64,000 nt of DNA, from NCBI RefSeq assembly GCF_024691275.1, contig NZ_JAILNU010000030.1:1-64000 (forward strand). The letters run 5' to 3'. The position numbers and the translations under genes are program-made. The notes beneath the pieces are model-generated. The model saw nothing but the letters and a program-made list of their open reading frames with translations, did not search any database and was not told where the DNA came from. Below, piece after piece: positions 17,012 to 26,261 of the stretch (position 1 is its first letter; every line of letters starts with the position of its first letter). This DNA is from Ruminococcus sp. GTDB taxonomy: Bacteria; Bacillota; Clostridia; Oscillospirales; Ruminococcaceae.

Positions 17012-18139
17012 TCATCTTTCGATACCCGTCTTATATTCTTTGATGAGCTTGCCGTCCTCGTCTATTTCGGCGATGCAGTTCCAGAAGGCAGCCGAACCGC
17101 CGCTGACAAAGAGCTTGTCACCAATACAGCAGACGCGGGAGATGTAGTCACATTTAGTGAGCTTATCCGCGCTGAATATTTTTTCAGCCTTTCCGTTTTT
17201 ATCAAGAGAATAGACATTTGTAGCGTCTGCGAAGAATATTTTCTCGTCCGATATGCAGAAGTCCGAGCATCTTTCGTCGGTGAGCTTTTCCTCGTCGCCG
17301 CCGCCGAGTGGTTTTTTGTAGAGGTCGGATACACGGGTATAGTAGATATCATCTCCCGAAATATAGGCATTGCTGCCTGATATGACATCATCTGAGAAGC
17401 CGTCGCTGTCCACAGCGATGATATTTTCGGAAGTGCCGATATAGTATCCGCAGACCATGCATGACCTGCCGTTCACCTCGGAAATACCGATTATGCGGGC
17501 ATTTTTATGATCGACGGAGAAAACTTCATCGGTGAGCTTTCCCGAATAGTCCATAGACCTTATCTCGGTGCTCTCATCGTCCGACGAAGCGAAGTATATC
17601 TTGTCCTTGGTGAAAAGGAACTCCTCGCGCTCGGGGATATCGCCGTCAGAGGTAACAGTCTCCTTATTGAGCTTGGAAGTTTTGCCGTCGCTGTATTCGC
17701 ACAGTCCGTCCTCGGGAGCGTAGAAATAGAGCTTCTTGCCGTCCGAGTAGTAGACGCGGCTTTTCTCAGGGAGCTTCAGCTCCGTGGGTTCGCCCTTGCC
17801 GTCGTCGCTGACATAGGTCTCAACAGGGCCGTCGGAGCCGTTTCTTATCATGGGGTAGACATAAGCGCCGTCGTCCATGACAAAGAGTATCTGGGAGCGG
17901 TTCTGCGGATTGACTTCCTCCTGATCGGGGAGATCGGCGAAGGTCACAGTCTTTTTCACTGACTTCTTTTCGGTTTTTTCAGCCTTTGTAGTCGTTTCGG
18001 CAGTTTTTTCCTCAGATCCCGTGGTATATTCGGTGCTTTTCTCGGCATCGAAGTCCTTCGAGTTGTTATCTGAGCAGGCGGTAATGGAGGGCGCTGCGAG
18101 GAGCGCCCCTATAAAAGCCGCAGTAATACGGTACTTCAT
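17012..18139 (-). CDS. Lipoprotein with propeller-like (DUF5050-type) repeats
   Basis: This is a predicted surface lipoprotein of 375 aa. The signal peptide ends ITAC near residue 22 and is followed by a Thr/Lys/Glu-rich linker. From about residue 80 there are repeated units of the form 'I(Y/F)F....(D)...I......G', for example KIYFASSDDESTEI, DIYYTRVSDLYKKPL and KIFFADATNVYSLDKNG, which is the pattern of DUF5050/beta-propeller lipoproteins in Firmicutes. The ATG overlaps the stop of paaK (TGATG), so it is translationally coupled to that gene. Function is unknown. Confidence 0.8.
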   Translation of the reverse strand: MKYRITAAFIGALLAAPSITACSDNNSKDFDAEKSTEYTTGSEEKTAETTTKAEKTEKKSVKKTVTFADLPDQEEVNPQNRSQILFVMDDGAYVYPMIRNGSDGPVETYVSDDGKGEPTELKLPEKSRVYYSDGKKLYFYAPEDGLCEYSDGKTSKLNKETVTSDGDIPEREEFLFTKDKIYFASSDDESTEIRSMDYSGKLTDEVFSVDHKNARIIGISEVNGRSCMVCGYYIGTSENIIAVDSDGFSDDVISGSNAYISGDDIYYTRVSDLYKKPLGGGDEEKLTDERCSDFCISDEKIFFADATNVYSLDKNGKAEKIFSADKLTKCDYISRVCCIGDKLFVSGGSAAFWNCIAEIDEDGKLIKEYKTGIER

Positions 18140-19374
18140 CAGTCAAATCTCTCGTCGATAACACGAGCGGTCTTCTTCATGCTTCTCGGGAGCACTCCGA
18201 CCTCAACGACCTTGACTATAGGAGTAAAGCCTATTCTGCTCTTTACCTTTTCGGAAATTCTCTTGCTGAGTGAATCAAAGTCCACATCGCCTGTGGATTC
18301 AACGTAGATACGCATAGTATCCTTGCCGTCGAGGTGAGAGATACGGATCTGGTACTCGCTGGAGATCTCCTCGAAGTTAGCGAGAACTTCCTCGATCTGG
18401 CTCGGGAACACGTTTACGCCCTTGATCTTCATCATATCGTCTGTACGACCCATGATAACGTCGATTCTCGGGTAGCAGCGTCCGCACTTGCACTTGCCCG
18501 GAACGATCCTTGAAAGGTCGTGGGTTCTGTATCTTATGAGCGGAGCGCCTTCCTTGACGAGGGTAGTGATAACTATTTCGCCCAGCTCGCCGTCGGGAAC
18601 GTTTTCGCCTGTCTTAGGGTCGATTATCTCGATGTAGAGGAAGTCGTCCCAATAGTGCATAGCCTTTTCACCGGGGCAGTTTATACCGATACCGGGACCG
18701 TATATCTCTGTAAGACCGTAGATGTCGAAAAGCTCGATGCCAAGCTCGTTGTGGATACGCTCGCGCATCTTGTCGCTCCAGCGCTCGGAGCCGATAACGC
18801 CTTTCTTGAGGTGTATCTTGTCCTTGATGCCGCGCTTCTCTATCTCCTCAGCAAGAAGGAGAGCGTATGAGGAGGTCGAACAGAGAACTGTTGACTTCAT
18901 GTCCTGCATCATCTGGAGCTGCTTGTCGGTATTTCCGGGACCCATAGGTATGACCATAGCGCCCAGCTTCTCGGCACCGTTCTGGAAGCCGATACCTGCT
19001 GTCCAGAGACCGTATCCTGGAGTTATCTGTATACGATCCATATTTGTGATGCCTGCTGTCTCGTAGCAGCGCTTGAACATGATAGCCCAGTCGTCAACGT
19101 CCTTGGCTGTATAAGGGATAATAACAGGAGTACCTGTAGTACCCGATGATGAGTGTATACGAACTATCTCCTCCTCGGGAGCTGTCATAAGTCCGAGAGG
19201 GTAAGCGTCACGGAGGTCTTTTTTCTCCGAGAACGGGAGCTTTGTGAAGTCCTCGGGAGAGTCAACGTGAGTGATGCCTGCCTCCGCAAGCTTTTTTCCG
19301 TAAAAGCTGCCTGCCTCAACGAGAGCCTTTATACGGTCGTTGACGAGGTCGAGCTGTTTCTGTGATATCTGCAT
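18139..19374 (-). CDS. paaK: Phenylacetate-CoA ligase (PaaK-type)
   Basis: This enzyme activates arylacetates to aryl-acetyl-CoA with ATP in the cytoplasm. The 411-aa product starts MQISQKQLDLVND at 19374, with GGAAG 7 bases upstream; a GTG six codons earlier overlaps that ribosome site and is less likely. The adenylation motif HSSSGTTGTPVIIPY is clear, followed by YGLTEIYGPG and the C-terminal GRTDDMMKIKGVNVFPSQIE hinge and lid. A CxCGRC-type cysteine pair (KCKCGRCYP) precedes the hinge. It is downstream of iorB-iorA in the same direction, the usual anaerobe arrangement in which aryl-pyruvates from aromatic amino acids are oxidised to aryl-acetyl-CoA and interconverted with free acids. Confidence 0.93.
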   Translation of the reverse strand: MQISQKQLDLVNDRIKALVEAGSFYGKKLAEAGITHVDSPEDFTKLPFSEKKDLRDAYPLGLMTAPEEEIVRIHSSSGTTGTPVIIPYTAKDVDDWAIMFKRCYETAGITNMDRIQITPGYGLWTAGIGFQNGAEKLGAMVIPMGPGNTDKQLQMMQDMKSTVLCSTSSYALLLAEEIEKRGIKDKIHLKKGVIGSERWSDKMRERIHNELGIELFDIYGLTEIYGPGIGINCPGEKAMHYWDDFLYIEIIDPKTGENVPDGELGEIVITTLVKEGAPLIRYRTHDLSRIVPGKCKCGRCYPRIDVIMGRTDDMMKIKGVNVFPSQIEEVLANFEEISSEYQIRISHLDGKDTMRIYVESTGDVDFDSLSKRISEKVKSRIGFTPIVKVVEVGVLPRSMKKTARVIDERFD

Positions 19375-19395
19375 ATTTTTTCTTCCTTTCACTGT

Positions 19396-19479
19396 TTTTG
19401 CAGGGAACGCTGTCCTCGGCGTTCCGTTATAAACGTTTATCTTGCAGGCGGAGCGGCGAGGGTGCCGTTCCCTGCAAAA
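19396..19479. repeat. REPIN-like element: two inverted REP hairpins
   Basis: TTTTGCAGGGAACG (19396-19409) and CGTTCCCTGCAAAA (19466-19479) are perfect 14-base inverted repeats. Each belongs to a GCAG-footed hairpin: GGAACGC..GCGTTCC on the left and GGAGCGGC..GTGCCGTTCC on the right. The two hairpins face each other over 84 bp, which is the REPIN arrangement. It fills the paaK-iorB gap. Confidence 0.7.
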
Positions 19480-19489
19480 GATAGCGCAA

Positions 19490-20062
19490 TTATAAAGTGT
19501 ATCTGAGAGCCTTGCTGTTTAGCTCCACGAACTGCGGTTTTACGGTCTTTTTCATGGTTGCCTCGATGTCGTCCACGGAGAACGGCAGAACGTCATTGCG
19601 CACGGAAGCTCCCAGCATTATCATGTTGAGGACCTTCGGCGAGCCTATCTCCTCGCAGGCTTTTGTGCCGTCAACGAGAAGAACGTTCTTGACATTGCGC
19701 TGCAAATACTCTATCATTTCGTTTCCCGTGTAGTCGGAACCGCTGAGAGTAGCTGTTACAGGCATGATAGGGTGGGTATTGACTACCACCTGACCGCCGT
19801 CTTTGAGGTAAGGCAGCATACGAACTGCCTCGGCAGGCTCGAAGCCGATGATTATATCCGCAGTCTTTTCGGGAAACATCGGGCAGTAGAGGTCATCGCC
19901 AAGTCTGAGGAAGCTGAAAACGCTTCCGCCCTTCTGAGCCATACCGATAGTTTCGGCGCTCATAACGGGTATATCGTGCTCCATAGCAGTTGCAGCGATA
20001 AGCTTCGATGTGAGGACGATACCCTGACCACCTACGCCGCATATAAGGATATTACTCTGCAT
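19490..20062 (-). CDS. iorB: Indolepyruvate:ferredoxin oxidoreductase, beta subunit
   Basis: IorB is the gamma-like domain subunit that pairs with IorA to oxidise aryl-pyruvates to aryl-acetyl-CoA with ferredoxin. The 190-aa product begins MQSNILICGVGGQG, the family's opening glycine motif. The ATG at 20062 follows AGGAGGT by about 7 bases; a GTG three codons upstream sits on that ribosome site. Further landmarks are MSAETIGMAQKGGSVFS and DIIIGFEPAEA. The gene overlaps the end of iorA by 11 bases, so the subunits are translationally coupled. Confidence 0.95.
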   Translation of the reverse strand: MQSNILICGVGGQGIVLTSKLIAATAMEHDIPVMSAETIGMAQKGGSVFSFLRLGDDLYCPMFPEKTADIIIGFEPAEAVRMLPYLKDGGQVVVNTHPIMPVTATLSGSDYTGNEMIEYLQRNVKNVLLVDGTKACEEIGSPKVLNMIMLGASVRNDVLPFSVDDIEATMKKTVKPQFVELNSKALRYTL

Positions 20063-21869
20063 CTTTGCCACCTCCTATTGCTCCGAAAGGACATACCTGC
20101 GAACAGAGTCCGCAGCCTGTACAGAGGGAATTTTCTATAGTTACCTTGCCGTTGCTGAGAACTATTCCGGGACAGCCCAGCGACTTTATGCACTTCTTGC
20201 ATGAGGTACACTTTGCGCTGTCGATGACAGCAGGCTTTCCGCTCTTGATAATGACAGCACACGGCGACTTGAATACGATAGCCTTCACGCCCTTTTCGGC
20301 AGCCACGCGCTTGACAGTCTCAACAGAAGTTTTCAGGTCGAGGGGGTTCACAGTCTCAACAGTCTTTACGCCCACGCCCTTGAGGACTTCCTGTATGCTC
20401 ACCTTTTCAACGACCTCGCCCATCATGGTACGGCCTGTACCGGGGTGCGGCTGATGACCTGTCATGGCAGTTGTGGAGTTATCGAGAACTACCAGCGTCA
20501 TATCTGCCTGATTGTACACGGCGTTCACAGCTCCTGTGATAGCGGAAGCGAAGAATGTGGAGTCGCCCACGAATGCGAAGCAGTTTGTATCAGGCTCTAT
20601 CTTGCCGATGCCCTGTGTTATGTTCACGCCTGCGCCCATGCAGAGGCAGGTGTCTACCATATCGAGAGGCATAGCGTTACCGAGAGTGTAACAGCCGATA
20701 TCTCCGCAGAAAACGGACTTCTTGCCCTTCATAGCTTCCTTTACCGCATAGAATGAAGCTCTGTGCGGACAGCCTGCGCAAAGCACGGGAGGTCTTACAG
20801 GGAGCGGCGGCGGAGTTTCGGTCTCAGGAGCGGAAGGCTTCTCCCAGCCCATGAAATCGGCAATATTTCCTGCCACAGAAGCACAGGTGTTCTCGCCTGC
20901 GGTCTTTACATTGTGGCTGAGCTTGCCCAGTATCTTTGTATTGAGGTGATACTTTCCGCAGATGTAAGTGAGTTCGCGTTCGATTATGGGGTCGAGCTCC
21001 TCGATACAGAGCACCTCGTCCAGTCCTTCGAGGAATTTCAGTGCAGCCTGTTCAGGGAACGGGAATGGTGTTGACACTTTGAACAGCTTAGGAGCGTCCT
21101 TTCCGCGGAGAGCCTCCATAGTGTATGTGTAGCTTATACCGTGAGTAGCGATACCCTTGCGGCAGCTCTTATCGGCAGCATCTGTGATGATATTGCGCTT
21201 GTAGTCCGAAAATACCTGCGATAGTTCCACATTGCGCTCCTCGATGTGGATATGCGCATTGTAGGAAAGCCGTGGGAATATTACCCATTTTGAGGAGTCC
21301 TTCACAAAGCCCTCGGGCTTGTTTATCTTGTATTCGTTCTCGTCCTTGACTTCGATGGAAGCGTAGCCGTGACAGACTCTTGTGGTAGGTCTGAAAAGCA
21401 CGGGAGTATGGTACTTCTCGGAATACTCAAAGGCTTCCTGTATCATGTCATAGGCTTCCTGAACCGATGACGGGTCGAAGCACGGGAGCTTTGAGAATGA
21501 AGCAAAATGGCGTGTATCCTGTTCGGTCTGAGATGATATCGGACCCGGATCGTCGGCAACGAGTATTACCATGCCGCCCTTTACGCCGATATAGGCAAGG
21601 CTCATGAGTGGGTCGGAAGCCACATTCAGACCCACCTGCTTCATGGTGACCATTGAACGTGCGCCGCTGTATGCTGCACCTGCGCCGAGTTCGAGAGCGG
21701 CTTTTTCATTTACCGACCACTCGACGTATATTGAGCCGTCGTTGACTTTTGCAGTAGTTTCGAGCACCTCTGTCGATGGTGTTCCGGGATAGCCTGAAAC
21801 GAGATTCAGACCTGCCGCCACAGCTCCCCTTGCTATTGCGGCATTACCCATTAAAAATTCCTTATGCAT
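20052..21869 (-). CDS. iorA: Indolepyruvate:ferredoxin oxidoreductase, alpha subunit
   Basis: IorA carries the thiamine diphosphate site and iron-sulfur clusters of the aryl-pyruvate oxidoreductase. The 605-aa product starts MHKEFLMGNAAIARG with a strong GGAGAG site. The pyrimidine-binding domain comes first (SGYPGTPSTEVLE, then YVEWSVNEKAALELG). The TPP-binding domain follows (CAGCPHRASFYA, FCGDIGCYTLG, VGDSTFFASAITG). Two [4Fe-4S] motifs close the protein: CTSCKKCIKSLGCPG and CTGCGLCSQVCPFGA. The length fits the family. It heads the iorA-iorB-paaK operon. Confidence 0.96.
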   Translation of the reverse strand: MHKEFLMGNAAIARGAVAAGLNLVSGYPGTPSTEVLETTAKVNDGSIYVEWSVNEKAALELGAGAAYSGARSMVTMKQVGLNVASDPLMSLAYIGVKGGMVILVADDPGPISSQTEQDTRHFASFSKLPCFDPSSVQEAYDMIQEAFEYSEKYHTPVLFRPTTRVCHGYASIEVKDENEYKINKPEGFVKDSSKWVIFPRLSYNAHIHIEERNVELSQVFSDYKRNIITDAADKSCRKGIATHGISYTYTMEALRGKDAPKLFKVSTPFPFPEQAALKFLEGLDEVLCIEELDPIIERELTYICGKYHLNTKILGKLSHNVKTAGENTCASVAGNIADFMGWEKPSAPETETPPPLPVRPPVLCAGCPHRASFYAVKEAMKGKKSVFCGDIGCYTLGNAMPLDMVDTCLCMGAGVNITQGIGKIEPDTNCFAFVGDSTFFASAITGAVNAVYNQADMTLVVLDNSTTAMTGHQPHPGTGRTMMGEVVEKVSIQEVLKGVGVKTVETVNPLDLKTSVETVKRVAAEKGVKAIVFKSPCAVIIKSGKPAVIDSAKCTSCKKCIKSLGCPGIVLSNGKVTIENSLCTGCGLCSQVCPFGAIGGGKDAE

Positions 21870-22030
21870 AATATCTCTCCTTTTTATCGTACCTTACGGG
21901 AAGGTATCAGTTTTCTGATACAGGTACGAGCTGATATGATCCATACATAAAATAATTATATCACCACGGATACGCATTGTCAAAGGGAAATGAACAAAAT
22001 GCGTAAAATTTAGCCCATAGCCTTTAGTAA

Positions 22031-22057
22031 TGCAGGGACGCATGAGCGCGTCCGCGA
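22031..22057 (+). repeat. REP-like hairpin
   Basis: TGCAG is followed by GGACGC-ATGAGC-GCGTCC and then GCGAA. The tail TCCGCGAA is shared with the copy at 50724. The rest of the 21870-22128 gap holds only an AT-rich leader of iorA. Confidence 0.65.
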
Positions 22058-22101
22058 ATAAAAATACAACGATGCTGTTTGGAAATATGGGCATGAATAA
22101 A

Positions 22102-22125
22102 AAAGGACTGCAAAAGCAGTCCTTT
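22102..22125 (-). terminator. Terminator of the GKWE lipoprotein cluster
   Basis: A 10-bp stem, AAAGGACTGC / GCAGTCCTTT, around AAAA runs into a T-tract on the minus strand, just after the stop codon at 22129. Confidence 0.8.
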
Positions 22126-22128
22126 GTA

Positions 22129-23052
22129 TCATGTAGAAGGTTCTTCTTCGGTGGGATCGAGGAGAATATTCTCATCGGGAATATCCTCGGCAGCCGAAGT
22201 GAAGTCGTAATCTGTGAATTTATCCACTTTTTTCAGCTTTATGACAAGACCTGCCTCGTCGTCGATAATGAGTGAGTCCCCGTCGTGCTTGATAACGAAT
22301 CCTTCGTAGTCGCTCCACATATAGAGCTGTTCCTTTTTCTCGGGTTCCCATTCGTAGTCCTGAGGTTCGCCGAACACGTTCATAGTTGAAGTGCGGTCGT
22401 TTTTGAGCTCAAGGCAGAACGAGACATTTACAGGGTAAACTCCCAGAGTATCGGTATAGGTTACGCCGTCGGAGGTCACTTCATAGGACTCCCACTTGCC
22501 CATGAATTTGCTGAAATCAGCCTTATCGAGCCCTGCCTCTGTAGTTTTTTGCGGAGTTGAGAACTCTGACTGCGGCGTGAGGAATATCTGGGTATCCTCG
22601 TCGATATCGGCGTATGTCATTACCATTTGTCCGCGTTCGAGAATGCAGTCATACGGGTCATCGGGGTTGCGCAGGTGCAGTGTATCCACGCCGTCCTCGT
22701 TGGTGATATCCCACGTATAGTCGTAAGAATGTTCCTTGCCGTGGGGGTTCAGTGCAACTATCATAGTTGCGGTATGGTCATCGAATATTTCTACCTTTGC
22801 AACTGCACTGAGCGGGTAGCCTGCATATTCAGTCTCGTACTCCTTGCCGAAGACGATGGCTTTGTAAGCCTCCCACTTTCCAAGGAAATGCTTGCCTGAG
22901 TTATCGGCTTGCGTAGTAGGTTCGGGGGGAGCCGAAGTAGTTGTATTGACTGTAGTATTTTCGGGCTTTTTAGTGTTTTTCTTGGTGTTGCAGCCTGACA
23001 GGCAGCTTGTTAAGATAGCAGCCGCCGTACAAAAAGTAAATAATTTTCTCAT
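22129..23052 (-). CDS. Lipoprotein with two GKWE-type domains
   Basis: This 307-aa predicted lipoprotein has a signal ending CLSGC near residue 21, then a Thr-rich linker. Two similar domains follow, each opening with GKWE: FLGKWEAYKAI (about residue 57) and FMGKWESYEVT (about residue 185). Each has a strand pattern ending in a 'Y.W' segment and an IxLKK-like or IFLT-like close. The arrangement suggests small lipocalin-like beta-barrels. It is the last of three adjacent paralogous lipoprotein genes. A good GGAG site precedes the start. No function is known. Confidence 0.8.
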   Translation of the reverse strand: MRKLFTFCTAAAILTSCLSGCNTKKNTKKPENTTVNTTTSAPPEPTTQADNSGKHFLGKWEAYKAIVFGKEYETEYAGYPLSAVAKVEIFDDHTATMIVALNPHGKEHSYDYTWDITNEDGVDTLHLRNPDDPYDCILERGQMVMTYADIDEDTQIFLTPQSEFSTPQKTTEAGLDKADFSKFMGKWESYEVTSDGVTYTDTLGVYPVNVSFCLELKNDRTSTMNVFGEPQDYEWEPEKKEQLYMWSDYEGFVIKHDGDSLIIDDEAGLVIKLKKVDKFTDYDFTSAAEDIPDENILLDPTEEEPST

Positions 23053-23065
23053 AACCGCTCCTTAA

Positions 23066-23548
23066 TCAGTTATTGATGCCGAAGTTTTGTATAGCGCTTG
23101 CGGCACTGTTGAGCAAAGCAGGGTCTATCTGTGTAAATTCATCGACTTTTTTGAGGTATATTGCAGAGCCGCCCTCCTCGATGACCAGCATATCATCGCG
23201 GTAATTGAGGTTCATGGTCTGGGTAGCTTCCTTGCCTGAAATGTCAGTGACTTTGAATTCTATCCTGTTTTTCTCTGTTTCTTTCCATGTAATGTCCATG
23301 TTTGATTTTGCGTTCTGAATGATATTGTTATCGACAGCCGAACGCCATTTGACTTTGCCGTCGTCCGTTACTTCAAATCTGAAAAGGGCAGACAGCGGCA
23401 CGCCCATTACCGCAGTTGAGCTTTCGCCGCCCAGGTTCATGCTGTCGGCTTCCCATTTTCCGATATACTTAGGATCGCGCTTGCCGCAGCCGACGATGCA
23501 CAAAGTCAGCATAACAGCTGCGATCATAAGTGAAAGTATCCTTCTCAT
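23066..23548 (-). CDS. Lipoprotein with one GKWE-type domain
   Basis: This 160-aa predicted lipoprotein has a signal ending CIVGC (about residue 21) and a single domain opening YIGKWEADSMNL. It keeps the family features SALFRFEVTDDGKV, MDITWKE and the closing AIYLKKVDEFTQI, which matches LVIKLKKVDKFTDY in the downstream gene. The next gene starts 13 bp after its stop, so the three genes probably share a transcript. Function is unknown. Confidence 0.8.
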   Translation of the reverse strand: MRRILSLMIAAVMLTLCIVGCGKRDPKYIGKWEADSMNLGGESSTAVMGVPLSALFRFEVTDDGKVKWRSAVDNNIIQNAKSNMDITWKETEKNRIEFKVTDISGKEATQTMNLNYRDDMLVIEEGGSAIYLKKVDEFTQIDPALLNSAASAIQNFGINN

Positions 23549-23563
23549 TTAGTTATCTCCTTT

Positions 23564-24004
23564 TTATTCTGCTTTTTCGGTAAACGCAGCTACTTTGACG
23601 ATATGGGTCTCGCGCTTGCCGTTCACGTATACCAGATCACAGCCGATGAAATCGTAGCTTTCGGTGAGTTCTCCCATATCCTCGTACAGTATCTTAACGC
23701 CGCCGAGTGGGGTGATCGTCCATCTTATGGTCTGTTTATTACCGTTGGCATCGTAATAAAGACCCGTTCCGTTTTCGTCGAAAAGGTATCTTTTGTAAAC
23801 TTTTTCGATCTCGTTCCCGTCGAGCATTTCGTAGGAAGTTTCCCATTTTCCTGTGACTTCCTCGATTATCTCGTCGGTGGATTTATTGCTGAATGCTTCG
23901 GCGGAGGCTTTTACACCGCTGTTTGAAACGGGGTGGCTTCCGCATGAGGCGGAACAGCACAGCAGAGCAGCAGCTGCTGCGGTGATGCAAATAAGCTTTT
24001 TCAT
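23564..24004 (-). CDS. Lipoprotein with a GKWE-type domain, first of three
   Basis: The product is 146 aa from MKKLICITAAAAALL; the frame is open further upstream but only this start follows a GGGAGA site and gives a signal peptide (SASC lipobox). The domain opens VTGKWETSYEMLDGNEI and contains KRYLFDENGTGLYYDANG followed by IRWTITPLGGVKILYE, the same strand order as its two neighbours. It heads the three-gene set. The upstream gap to 24237 holds only a truncated GCAG-footed repeat near 24130. Function is unknown. Confidence 0.78.
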   Translation of the reverse strand: MKKLICITAAAAALLCCSASCGSHPVSNSGVKASAEAFSNKSTDEIIEEVTGKWETSYEMLDGNEIEKVYKRYLFDENGTGLYYDANGNKQTIRWTITPLGGVKILYEDMGELTESYDFIGCDLVYVNGKRETHIVKVAAFTEKAE

Positions 24005-24237
24005 AATGTCTGTCTCCCTTCGGTATAAAGGTATTATACCGCATAAAACGCTGTATGTAAAGTATTTTTTGAGAAAAATGGCTGTAACAGTAAGTGTTCC
24101 GTAATATTTTATCAAAAAGCAATGCTGTATGCAGGGACGGCAGCTCATACGCTCTCTTATTCCCAATCAAAACAGCCGCCGCCCTCAGGCTATAGGCTAA
24201 GGGCTGACGGCTGATGACTTGATCGGGCTGGAACCGA

Positions 24238-26184
24238 TTATTTTACTTTCTTTGCGATATCGTCAAGAAGCTTGCCGATGAGGTCGTTCTGGCTCATAGA
24301 ACCAAGATCGCCTTCACGTCTTGAAGATACTGAAACAGTACCGCTCTCGACTTCCTTATCACCGACAGTTACCCATACAGGGAGCTTTTCAAGTCGTGCG
24401 TCACGAACCTTCTTGCCCACCTTTTCAGCTCTGTCGTCGATAGCTGCACGGATACCTGCTGCGTCAAGCTTAGCAAGAAGCTCGTTGCAGTAGTCAAGGT
24501 GACGGTCTGCAACAGGAACGATACGTACCTGCTCGGGAGCGATCCAGAGAGGAAGTGCGCCTGCATACTTCTCGATGAGGTATGCGAGAGTTCTCTCGTA
24601 GCAGCCCAGTGATGTTCTGTGAATGATGTAAGGAGTTTTCTTTGAACCGTCAACGTCAACGTACTCCATACCGAAACGCTGTGCGAGGAGCATATCTATC
24701 TGGATAGTAACGATAGTATCTTCCTTGCCGTAAACGTTCTTGTACTGGATATCCAGCTTAGGACCGTAGAATGCAGCCTCGTCGATACCGATAGTGTACT
24801 TTACTCCAAGGTGATCGAGGATCTTGCCCATTACTGCCTGAGCTTCGTCCCACTGTTCCTTAGTGCCCTCGTACTTGTTCTTCGGGTTTGCGGGATCCCA
24901 CTGTGAGAAGCGGAAAGTGCAGTCCTCGAGCATACCGACTGTTTCGAGCATATACTTAGCAAGCTCCAGACAGCCCTTGAACTCTTCTTCGAGCTGCTCG
25001 GGGCGGAGAATAAGGTGTCCTTCGGAGATAGTGAACTGACGAACACGGATAAGACCGTGCATCTCGCCTGAATCCTCCTTACGGAACAGAGTTGAAGTCT
25101 CGCCCAGACGCATAGGAAGATCACGGTAAGAACGCTGTCTGTTGAGGAATACCTGATACTGGAAAGGACAAGTCATAGGACGGAGAGCGAAACATTCCTT
25201 CTCCTCGTCGTATGGATCGCCCATAACGAACATACCGTCGAGGTAGTGATCCCAGTGACCTGATATCTTGAAGAATTCTCTCTTAGCGAATAAAGGTGTC
25301 TTTGTGAGGAGATAGCCGCGCTTCTGCTCAACGTCCTCAACCCAGCGCTGGAGGAGCTGAACGACTCTTGCGCCCTTTGGAAGAAGTACAGGGAGACCCT
25401 GACCGATAACGTCAACAGTTGTGAAGTACTCCAGCTCACGTCCGAGCTTGTTGTGGTCGCGGAGCTTAGCTTCCTCACGCTGTTTGAGGTCAGCTTCGAG
25501 GTCAGCAGCCTTCGGATAAGCTGTAGCGTAAACACGGCTGAGCATCTTGTTCTTCTCGCTGCCGCGCCAGTAAGCACCTGTACATGAGATGAGCTTGAAT
25601 GCCTTTACGGGAGCAGTTGTCATAAGGTGAGGGCCTGCGCAGAGGTCGATGAACTCGCCCTGCTTGTAGAACGAGATAGGCTCGCCCTTGTCAGCGTGTT
25701 CCTCGCAGAGCTCTACCTTGTAAGGTTCGTCCATTTCCTTGAGCTTAGCGATAGCGTCAGCAGGAGAGAGCTCGAACTTTTCAAGCTCGATGCCTTCCTT
25801 GACGATCTTCTTCATTTCAGCCTCGATCTTTTCGAGCTCCTCGGGAGTGAAAGGCTTTTCGAGGTCAAAGTCGTAGTAGAAGCCATTGTCGATAGCAGGG
25901 CCGATAGCAAGTTTAGCAGCAGGGTAAAGTCTCTTTACAGCCTGTGCAAGGATATGTGAAGCTGTGTGCCAGAAGGTCTTCTTACCGTCGATAGAATCGA
26001 AAGTGCATACCTCGAACTGACAGTCGCTGTCGATAACAGTGCGGAGGTCTTTTACCTCTCCGTTGACTTTTACGCAGCAGGCAGCCTTGTAAAGTCCCAT
26101 ACCAATACCCTTGATGATCTCTGCGGCTGACTGAGCAGACTCGATCTCACGAACGCTGCCGTCAGGTAATGTTAATTTAATCAT
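24238..26184 (-). CDS. thrS: Threonyl-tRNA synthetase
   Basis: ThrRS charges tRNA-Thr. The 648-aa product has the full bacterial layout. A TGS domain (1-60) comes first, then an editing domain with HTASH (His73, His77) and CAGPH (Cys182, His186). The class II catalytic core includes RPMTCPFQYQ (zinc-ligand Cys), TSTLFRKEDSGEMHGLIRVR (motif 2) and HRTSLGCYERTLAYLIEK (motif 3). The anticodon-binding domain begins near WIAPEQVRIVPV. AAGGAGAG precedes the ATG. No separate promoter was recognised directly upstream. A threonine-type T-box leader lies 1.35 kb upstream, beyond three small genes in the same direction, and probably controls it. Confidence 0.97.
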   Translation of the reverse strand: MIKLTLPDGSVREIESAQSAAEIIKGIGMGLYKAACCVKVNGEVKDLRTVIDSDCQFEVCTFDSIDGKKTFWHTASHILAQAVKRLYPAAKLAIGPAIDNGFYYDFDLEKPFTPEELEKIEAEMKKIVKEGIELEKFELSPADAIAKLKEMDEPYKVELCEEHADKGEPISFYKQGEFIDLCAGPHLMTTAPVKAFKLISCTGAYWRGSEKNKMLSRVYATAYPKAADLEADLKQREEAKLRDHNKLGRELEYFTTVDVIGQGLPVLLPKGARVVQLLQRWVEDVEQKRGYLLTKTPLFAKREFFKISGHWDHYLDGMFVMGDPYDEEKECFALRPMTCPFQYQVFLNRQRSYRDLPMRLGETSTLFRKEDSGEMHGLIRVRQFTISEGHLILRPEQLEEEFKGCLELAKYMLETVGMLEDCTFRFSQWDPANPKNKYEGTKEQWDEAQAVMGKILDHLGVKYTIGIDEAAFYGPKLDIQYKNVYGKEDTIVTIQIDMLLAQRFGMEYVDVDGSKKTPYIIHRTSLGCYERTLAYLIEKYAGALPLWIAPEQVRIVPVADRHLDYCNELLAKLDAAGIRAAIDDRAEKVGKKVRDARLEKLPVWVTVGDKEVESGTVSVSSRREGDLGSMSQNDLIGKLLDDIAKKVK

Positions 26185-26261
26185 AATGATCTCTCCTTTT
26201 TATTGATTCATAATTCATAATGCTTAATGCATAATTATTGTTTTGCATATGCGATGATATA

